Positions 57,190-64,000 of a stretch of 64,000 nt of DNA are shown here, piece by piece. A model generated the notes under the pieces. The model was not told the origin of the DNA. It searched no databases and worked only from the letters and a program-made list of their open reading frames with translations. The stretch's first letter is position 1, and each line of letters starts with the position of its first letter. The position numbers and the translations under genes are program-made. Source of the stretch: Megascapheus bottae (lineage: Eukaryota > Chordata > Mammalia > Rodentia > Geomyidae); the NCBI GenBank assembly GCA_024803745.1, contig JANJXV010000020.1, positions 21,874,777 to 21,938,776 of the forward strand, written 5' to 3'.

Positions 57190-57918
57190 ACTCTCATAGT
57201 GGTAGGGGAAGTGTAAACGTTAGTACTCCACTGGTGATATAGGACCACCAGGTTTTAGAGATAGGTAAATGATTAACCGGTGATACTTATTATCCTGAGT
57301 CATCATAACCATGAGGTCATTGAAGTGAAAGATTTCAAAGTTAATTTTTCTAAATATCAGTAAACCTAAAAGTATATTGACATGCTAAGGTCACCAAGTT
57401 CTCTATATATTAAAAATACCAAAGAGCAATTTTTTTTACTACTTCACCCTGTATAAAAGCACTTCTAGTTAAGAACTTTTGGAGTACACCAGGTAATTTT
57501 CCTAAGGTACATGTATATTTTAAGTATTAGGGATCATTACAAGGAATGGTAAATACAGAACAACTAAGCAAAGCTGCCTTTTACTTTGGTTATCTTAGCA
57601 GCAAATTGTCCTTGACAAAACTGAGGACAGACTAGCATAAATTTCAGAGATAAGCACAATTATTAAGCAATTATATTCTAATATGACTCTAAAATGTGAT
57701 TGCAATAAAGGCTAAGTATCAGCTGTAAGTTAGAAGAATTCCAAATAAGTAAAATGTTATCTAAATATCCTAATTATTCCTTTGAATCATAAGATGATAG
57801 AAATTTGTTAACACAATTGCATAAAAATACATCAATCAAAAATACATGGATACCCTGAAGGTAACCCCACATGAAAGAGAATAGAGAGGTTTCAAAGGAT
57901 AAAGTGAGTCTAGTTGTT
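57190..57918. other. Unassigned AT-rich DNA
   Basis: No recognised feature. Confidence 0.4.
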
Positions 57919-58437
57919 AAGATTATGAAATAGATGTGGTATTTATACATAATGGAATTCTATGCTGCAATCAGAAAGAATGACATTGCCTCATTTGTAA
58001 GGAAATGAAAAGACTTGGAAAAATATCACATTAAGTCAAGTAAGCCAGATCCCACGAAACATAGGCTCCATGGTTTCCCTCGTTTGTAACAAATAGTTTA
58101 CATCTAGGATTCTCCTAGCAGAGGATCACAATAGTTCAAAAACTATGCACATATGGCCACATAGGATGGGCTAAGCATGATGAGCTCCAAGATATGGAAA
58201 CAAGAGGTTTATCTTTGTGATTGTTGTTCTAAACATACATAATGTGAAGTTATCTCTTTGCTCCTTTTTTCCCTTTATGGTTTATCTCATGTTGTTACTG
58301 ACTTTGGTACCTGGTATATTGTATATACATTTATTTGTTTATTTGAAATACAGAAGGGAAAAATAAGATGAGTGGGAGGGGCTGGGAGAAAAAGGAAAAC
58401 ATGGGAAGGGATACCAATGTTCAAGAAGTAATGTACA

Positions 58438-58634
58438 GGGGCCAGGAGTTTGACCTAGTGGTTAAAGTGCTTGCCTAGCATGCATGAAGACCCGGGTTCA
58501 ATTCCTCGGTACCACATACATAGAAAAAAGCCGGAAGTGGTGCTGAGGCTCAAGTGGTAGAGCTCTAACCTTGAGAAAGTCCAGGGACAGTGCTCAGGCC
58601 CTGAGCTCAAGCCCAGGACTGGCAAAAAAAAAAA
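58438..58634 (+). repeat. IDL-Geo SINE, young
   Basis: Full-length copy with intact left-monomer A box (TGACCTAGTGGTTAAAGTGC) and B-box region (GGGTTCAATTCC), linker CATAGAAAAAAGCC, complete Geo half and A11 tail. It is inserted into the L1 3'UTR at AAGAAGTAATGTACA; a copy of this target follows the tail with a small internal expansion. Confidence 0.95.
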
Positions 58635-58639
58635 GAAGT

Positions 58640-59081
58640 AATAAGTAATGTACATAAGGACATACTTTATCTGTATAATTCCTCTAAATAAACAAAATTG
58701 ATGAATATTTGGCATCATTTTTTATCTTCACTGTTTGCTTTCATCAGATTTTTGTGTATTTAATCTAATTTGTTTTTGAGCTGGAAAAATTACAACCCTG
58801 CTTTATACAAATCTTACTTAGACCAACTCAATTTGGAAAATATCAATCAGTTTCCATCAATGCTGTTGATACACATTTCATATGGATTTTATAAATTCGT
58901 ATCTTGGGATATTTTTTCTATTGTAAATTCTAAATGTTAATCATTACTCCTCTTTCAAATAGCACTGTCAAAAACCAGGCTGAGTTAAAATAAAGAGGTT
59001 GGAAATGTAGCTCAGCACATGCATGAGGCCCTGAGTTCAGTTCAGAAAAAATAAATAAAAATAATTTTAAATAGTAAAAAA
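58640..59081 (+). other. Foreign insert in L1 3'UTR containing an ID monomer
   Basis: This stretch separates the two parts of the L1 3'UTR. It has no L1 similarity that I can see. Near its right end is an ID monomer (GTTGGAAATGTAGCTCAGCA, GAGGCCCTGAGTTCAG at 58999-59042) and an A-rich tail. The tail is followed by AAGAAGTAATATACA, which repeats the L1 target sequence left of the IDL-Geo. Confidence 0.6.
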
Positions 59082-59191
59082 AAGAAGTAATATACACACT
59101 ACCTGATAAATGTAACTGCAACCCCTCTATACATTACCCCCACAATAAAATAAAAATAAATAAATAAATGATAAAAAAGATTATGAAATAA

Positions 59192-59322
59192 AATTCTAAC
59201 TTTGCTTCTTCCTATCTGTGTGACCATGGATAAATTACTGAATATATCCTTCACTTCCACTTGTTTTTCTGGAAAAGAAGGTTAATAATAGTACCCACTT
59301 TAAAGTTTTTGAAAGAAATGTT
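59192..59322 (+). repeat. MIR
   Basis: TTCTTCCTATCTGTGTGACC, ATGGATAAATTACTGAATAT and AAGGTTAATAATAGTACCCA are the MIR core in sense. Confidence 0.7.
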
Positions 59323-59339
59323 TATCAGCTGAATTGTGT

Positions 59340-59476
59340 CTTTCTTCTCTATTACAGAAGGATCAGGAAGACTAAGTGTAAGCAAGACACTGAATATTCT
59401 AGTGAGAAATAAATTCCTGTTGTTTAATATTCAGTCTATTATGTTTTAATCACATCCTCAGCAGACTAAGACACGA
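59340..59476 (+). repeat. MaLR-type LTR, 3' part
   Basis: GAGAAATAAATTCCTGTTGT, TTCAGTCTATTATGTTTTAA and CAGCAGACTAAGACAC match the 3' end of the MST/MLT1-type LTR also seen at 20.06-20.39 kb. The 5' half is missing or too decayed. Confidence 0.55.
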
Positions 59477-59975
59477 TAAAGATTATACACACAGAAATAC
59501 ACAGGTAAGAATACACTGTATATGATCAGCCTGCTACTATCAAGGTTGCTACTACCACATCTTCACACACTCCAAGCCTGTTAGGTGTTCTTGCATGCTA
59601 TATATTGTAAAGGCTTTCATTTTGCTATGCATGAAAATGAATATAGTTAGCATTTAGTAAACATTCATAGTTGTGTACATATGGCCTTTAGATGAGCACT
59701 AGCCTGTCTCATATCCTGAAAACAAGTATAAAGTTATTTTTCTCCCCTGATTTTATGATTGAGAATTTTTGCTCACTGCTGGAATGAACCCACTGCATTA
59801 CATCTTACCTTGATTTATTTATTTTTAATGGCAGTAGAAATGTGACCACACCTTGTCTTTTTGGTACCATCATCACATCTGTTTTAAGATAATGACACTC
59901 CATCAAAGTAAAGATAAGTAACTTATTGATAAACACAGAAATTCTAAGCAAAAATAGAAAAATGACTTACTCATA
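59477..59975. other. Unassigned DNA
   Basis: No recognised feature. Confidence 0.4.
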
Positions 59976-59977
59976 CA

Positions 59978-60705
59978 GATGCAGCAATTCCACTACTTGG
60001 CATTTACCCAATTGTCTAGAAACAAGGACATACTAAATCCAGTAGCATAACCATGTTCATTGAAGCACTATTTACCATAGCAAAGATATGGAACCAACCC
60101 AGATATCCCTCAGTTGATGAGTGGATCTACAAGATATGGTATTTATACACAATGGAATTCTATTCTGCTGTCAGAAAGAACGACATCACTCCATTTATAA
60201 GGAAATGGAAAGACTTAGAAAAAAAATCATATTAAGTGAAATAAGCCAGACTCAAAGGAACATAGGCTCAATGGTTTCCCTCATTTGTCATAATCAGTAG
60301 AAACCTTGGGCTCTCCTAGCAGAGATTTACAATAGAACAAAACCTAGATTCATAAGGCCATATAGTATGATGCTAAATGAAAGGACCTTCAGGATATAGA
60401 AACAAAAGCCATATAATGAGAGATTGTTGTCCTTGATGTACTATGTTATTTCTCATCTCTTTTGCTGTCCCGTGGTTATCTCATATTGTCACAGTATTTC
60501 ACCTTGTTATCTAATATATTTTATATATGCTTATTTGGTTATTTGAAATAGGATAGGGAAGGGGGGAAAATAAGATGAGCAATGGGGTGGGGTCGGGAAA
60601 TGGAGACTAAGACATGAGAAACGCTCTGAATGTTGGTGAAGTAATGCACCTTCTACCTCGTGAATATAATGTAATCTTTCTATTAATTATGGAAGAAAAA
60701 CAATG
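59978..60705 (+). mobile_element. LINE-1 3' end (variant B-like 3'UTR)
   Basis: It opens at the codons for the 'PLLGIYPIV' region (GCAATTCCACTACTTGGCAT), runs through MFIEALFTIAKIWNQPRYPS (60053 on) and a one-base A-run frameshift near 60221-60228, then the 3'UTR with AGGGAAGGGGGGAAAATAAG and a terminal TTCTATTAATTATGG. No clear TSD was found. Confidence 0.88.
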
Positions 60706-60808
60706 AAGTTTGGTCACTGCTTTCTATGTTTCAACTTGTAAGGATGCTACTATTAAGGTTTGTATAATAGAAGCATGTAGACTTCTTACAAAAAAAAAAA
60801 CAACTTAA
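60706..60808. other. Unassigned DNA with A-run
   Basis: Short spacer with A12 at 60789-60800. Confidence 0.4.
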
Positions 60809-60809
60809 G

Positions 60810-61006
60810 GGGGCCGGGAGTTTGGCCTAGTGGTTAAAGTGCTTGCCTAGCATGCATGAAGACCTGGGTTCGATTCCTCGGTACCACATACATAGAAAAA
60901 AGCCAGAAGTGGTGCTGAGGCTCAAGTGGTAGAGCTCTAGCCTTGAGAAAGTCCAAGGACAGTGCTCAGGCCCTGAGCTCAAGCCCAGGACTGGCAAAAA
61001 AAAAAA
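60810..61006 (+). repeat. IDL-Geo SINE, young
   Basis: Full-length copy: GGCCGGGAGTTTGGCCTAG, intact B box GGTTCGATTCC, linker ACATAGAAAAAAGCC, Geo half (CTGAGGCTCAAGTGGTAGAG ... GCCCTGAGCTCAAGCCC) and A11 tail. Confidence 0.96.
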
Positions 61007-61037
61007 GGAAAAACTTCCATTGTATGGTAAGCTTGTA

Positions 61038-61240
61038 AAAATCGGGTATGGCCATGTGCTTGTGACCCATGCCTGTTATCCTAGCAACTCAAAGAGGCTG
61101 AGATATGGGGATCAAGATATGAAGCCAGCCCACACTCTTATTTTGAATTGACAAGCAAAAAGCTGAAAGTTCAGTTGTGGCTCTAGTTGTAGACTGCCAA
61201 CCTTGAGACAAAAGCGTAGGGACAGCAGCACCTAGTATCT
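61038..61240 (+). repeat. 7SL/B1-like + Geo dimeric SINE
   Basis: GACCCATGCCTGTTATCCTA, GAGGCTGAGATATGGGGATC and ATGAAGCCAGCCC mark the 7SL half. CTGAAAGTTCAGTTGTGGCT and CCAACCTTGAGACAAAAGCG mark a degraded Geo half that lacks its last ~25 bp. Confidence 0.65.
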
Positions 61241-61244
61241 TCAT

Positions 61245-63190
61245 GTAAATAAATACTAAATTGATTGATGTTTTGATTTTTCGAAAAATAACCAATAATA
61301 ATATGTTTTTGTAGATTGTCCTAATGCTCTTCAAACTTAAAACTACTCTGCTATATTATTGTGCATTAAAATTATACATTGAGATATTAAAGTCTTTTGA
61401 TATTAAGTGATTATATCTTACACTTTATCTCTTGGTAGGGGACTTGCTTTTTAATACATAAACTCAAACATAAGTGTTGCAATGAATTTGCTAAGCAAAG
61501 TACCAAATTATTATTACCGTAGTCAACATGTCATTAATTTCTTAAACAAAAGCATAAATACAAGATGGGTGATGGGTGAATACACATTATTAAAGCAGAG
61601 AAATATCTGGGGAGTTCAAGTTATTCTCCAAAAGAAAAACAGCATCTCTACAATTATATTGTCATGCTGAGACGTAATAACAGTGTGAAACACAAAGACC
61701 ATAAGGCACACTTCCACTCTGTCTGAATCATGCTTTTATATAAGCCACAGAATTTACATCTTGGCTATCCTACACTCCAAATATAAATGAGCCGGAGAAA
61801 AACAAGAAACAAAGAAAACAACTACAAGATAGGAATATAAGAATCATGAGAAAAAAATAAGATTGGTTTTATTGATTTCTACTAGAAGAAGGAAAAGAAC
61901 TGGATAGATAAAATTGTTAGTTACATGCATGAAAGATATATAGTGTTAGTAGACATGATTGTGACTCTGTGTGTCCCTTTTGATGATGAAACAAAAGCAA
62001 TGTAAGATTAAGGCAACGGTGTTCAGCTAAGTCACTAAAAACATTCCAGTCTTCCTTCTTACATAGAGGGCAGTACTGAAGTAGGTGTATAGGTTAAAAT
62101 CTAAGGGATGAGATACATGTGAAAAGTGAAACTGAATACTATACTACCCACTATTTGGTTATAAAGAAGTCAGAAAAATGAATACATCCTTTAATGTGGT
62201 TTTATTCTCCTCGAATTGACACAATGTCATCCTAAAGACACACTTTTTCAGAAATATACTAGCAGTAGCAGAAAGATGATGGATATGTCTGAGGCCATCA
62301 CAAGAGTTACTAAAGTGCCAAGAATTTTTAACACATATCAGAAAATAAAAAATGCATAGGGAAAGCTTTGGATTAAAGGGGAAAAAAACCTGCTCTGTCC
62401 TCAAAGGAAGAGATGAGTTCCAGATAGAATGTGATCCTAGAGAGAAGGTCCGGCCTGGGGACCTCCTTGAAGAAACTGGTGAAACCAAATAGCACCTAGA
62501 AATAGGACTTCAGTATTTGCATATAGGTCAACCCTCTTCCTCCTCATCTTTCTGCTTCTAGAGATCGCAGGTCCATTCCCAGAGGAGAAAAGTATCTACT
62601 GTCACTTCATACTATTAACCTTAAAGAAATGATCCAGTTTACTCCCAAGGCTTGACTTGCATCTAGAGTTATTTTGATTTCAAGGTGCTCGGGTTTGCCT
62701 CCCCAAATACGTCAGCCATAAACTGAGTGCTGGCTAAGATTCTGTTCACAGGCATGACAATGTTTTTCTATGTAAAATTAGAATGGGAAGGCTGCAGAGG
62801 AGAATGTGAAGCTGCAGCCCACCTCTCACCCATTCTAAAGTTCAGTGTGGACTACAGCTAGAGTAACTGGTGATTAACATCAGCTGCTTTCTGAGATCAG
62901 AGATCAAGTTGCATGATACAAACTGCCATCAAAAGTCTTTACTGAGTCCTCTAATTGGAGCTTACTACTGAAAAAAAAAAGTGCAGCAGCCCAAGCCATT
63001 TTTAGCTATGTCTGTATGTCTGTACACACTAAACAAACTATAGCAAACTTGCTGAATACCTTTATTAAAAACCTTAGCCCTGTCAGGGTCTAATTACAAA
63101 ATGTGATTTTATTTTCCTTGTTAATCATGGGGCCTGATCTCAAGGCATTCAAGTGATTCCTATAAGATTCTAATTTTTAAAACTTATTCT
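61245..63190. other. Unassigned low-copy DNA
   Basis: Nearly 2 kb without recognised repeats. The ORF 62159-62488 on the minus strand (109 codons) shows no recognisable domain and I do not call it a gene. 62500-63130 is complex and GC-richer than average for the window. Confidence 0.45.
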
Positions 63191-63194
63191 TTTC

Positions 63195-63262
63195 CTTTTA
63201 GGTGGGTTTTGAACTCAGGGCTTTGTTAGGCTGGTGTTCTACCACAATGTACCAATCAGGAA
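63195..63262 (-). repeat. ID/Geo fragment, antisense
   Basis: GGGTTTTGAACTCAGGGCTT and GGCTGGTGTTCTACCAC are a reversed tRNA-like SINE half, badly decayed. Confidence 0.45.
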
Positions 63263-63627
63263 GATAATTATTTCTCAAATTTTATAAGAAATAAAAACAA
63301 ACAGAGCACTGGGATTTTTCAATAAACTGAAAGTTCCTAATCAAATATACTTCAGAGCACCACTTACTAGATGCTTGAATACAGAGGACACTGAAGTTGT
63401 GAAATGTATGATTCTTCCCTTATTACAGTCATCTCAAAGATTTCAGATATTCAAGTATTAAGTAATGAAGCAAGAATAAATGTTACCGCTTGCATTGTAG
63501 GAAGGTATGAGGAATTCTATTTGCTTCTACAGAGAAAAGCAGAAGTGAAGTGTCCGTAGTATGTAATATGTATGTCAAATCCACTTGCTACTGAGATCAA
63601 GTGATAGTTGGGTGCTGTCTAAGAAAC
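63263..63627. other. Unassigned DNA
   Basis: No recognised feature. Confidence 0.4.
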
Positions 63628-63636
63628 AGAATGAGG

Positions 63637-63840
63637 ATGGGCCAGGAGTTTGGCCTAGTGGTTAAAGTGCTTGCCTAGCATGCATGAAGACCCGGGTTCG
63701 ATTCCTCGGTACCACATACACAGAAAAAAGCCGGAAGTGGTGCTGAGGCTCAAGTGGTAGAGCTCTAGCCTTGAGAAAGTCCAAGGACAGTGCTCAGGCC
63801 CTGAGCTCAAGCCCACGACTGGCAAAAAAAAAAAAAAAAT
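63637..63840 (+). repeat. IDL-Geo SINE, young, with TSD
   Basis: Full-length copy with intact A box and B box (GGGTTCGATTCC), complete Geo half and A16 tail. AGAATGAGG at 63628-63636 and 63841-63849 is a perfect 9-bp TSD, extendable to 13 bp with one mismatch. By eye it differs from the 60.81 kb copy at only a handful of positions. Confidence 0.96.
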
Positions 63841-63849
63841 AGAATGAGG

Positions 63850-64000
63850 TATTTCCACTTACTCTTGGCTTATGACAATTTGTAACTGGTCATATGCATT
63901 GTTTTTTATCAGTTGCTTTTGTTTCATTTTGTTGGGTTTTGGTACTGATTATATAATTCTGTTTCATACTCTGCCCCTGTTGCTTTAATTATTTTTCAAT
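63850..64000. other. Unassigned DNA to window end
   Basis: No recognised feature. Confidence 0.4.

Larger units (their letters stand above)
57933..59176 (+). mobile_element. LINE-1 3' end with TSD, interrupted in its 3'UTR
   Basis: It starts in the last ORF2 codons (GATGTGGTATTTATACATAA; GAAAGAATGACATTGCCTC), runs through the 3'UTR to 58437, is interrupted by inserted DNA to about 59081, and ends with CTACCTGATAAATGTAACTG ... CACAATAAAATAAAAATAAA. AAGATTATGAAATA at 57919-57932 and 59177-59190 is a perfect 14-bp TSD. Confidence 0.92.

Noticed and set aside
60839..60880. tRNA gene (A box and B box present)
   Set aside because: It is the left monomer of an IDL-Geo SINE. It cannot fold as a complete tRNA and continues into the Geo half and A-tail.
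62159..62488. 109-codon minus ORF with a hydrophobic segment
   Set aside because: No start context, domain, splice structure or homology that I recognise; this length occurs by chance in 64 kb.
1..64000. Bacterial operon, phage or plasmid system
   Set aside because: SINEs, L1s, MIRs, MaLR LTRs and the absence of dense ORFs show mammalian nuclear DNA.

Overview
This window is vertebrate, specifically rodent, nuclear DNA with no recognisable protein-coding gene. It is AT-rich, shows no CpG island, and has no long ORF except fragments of LINE-1 ORF2. The best clue to the host is a young dimeric SINE. Its left half is ID-like (tRNA-Ala type, with A box and B box) and its right half matches the 'Geo' monomer described for IDL-Geo elements of the rodent superfamily Geomyoidea (pocket mice, kangaroo rats, pocket gophers). 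I therefore read the window as intergenic or deep intronic sequence from a geomyoid rodent. The species cannot be fixed from the sequence alone.

Layout. 1-9 kb: low-copy DNA with a possible LTR at the left edge, a MIR, scattered 7SL/B1-like+Geo SINEs and one IDL-Geo. 9-17 kb: L1 3' fragments on both strands, possible LTR remnants, and a SINE whose tail has become a GAAA/GAAG/GAAGA microsatellite. 17-26 kb: TG tracts, a MaLR-type LTR, antisense L1 3' ends, and an old L1 (23.9-25.4 kb) split by a younger L1 3' end. 26-37 kb: mostly unassigned DNA with L1 3'UTR tails and an antisense SINE whose tail expanded into about 390 bp of CTTT/CT/CCTT repeat. 37.75-40.7 kb: the best-preserved element, a 5'-inverted L1 with a perfect 15-bp target-site duplication (TSD), carrying a second L1 nested in its 3'UTR with its own 13-bp TSD. 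41-54 kb: unassigned DNA with antisense IDL-Geo copies, B1-type SINEs and MIRs. 54.9-60.7 kb: three L1 3' ends, one inverted and holding two IDL-Geo insertions, one split in its 3'UTR by further insertions. 60.8-64 kb: two young sense IDL-Geo copies in unassigned DNA.

Nothing here forms a pathway or operon. The working relation is between L1, which supplies reverse transcriptase, and the SINEs it mobilises. Target-site duplications let several insertions be put in order. I found no CRISPR, rRNA, stand-alone tRNA gene or identifiable host exon. The most interesting observations are the nested, inverted L1s and the sharing of one 3' module (Geo) by two SINE families with unrelated 5' halves.
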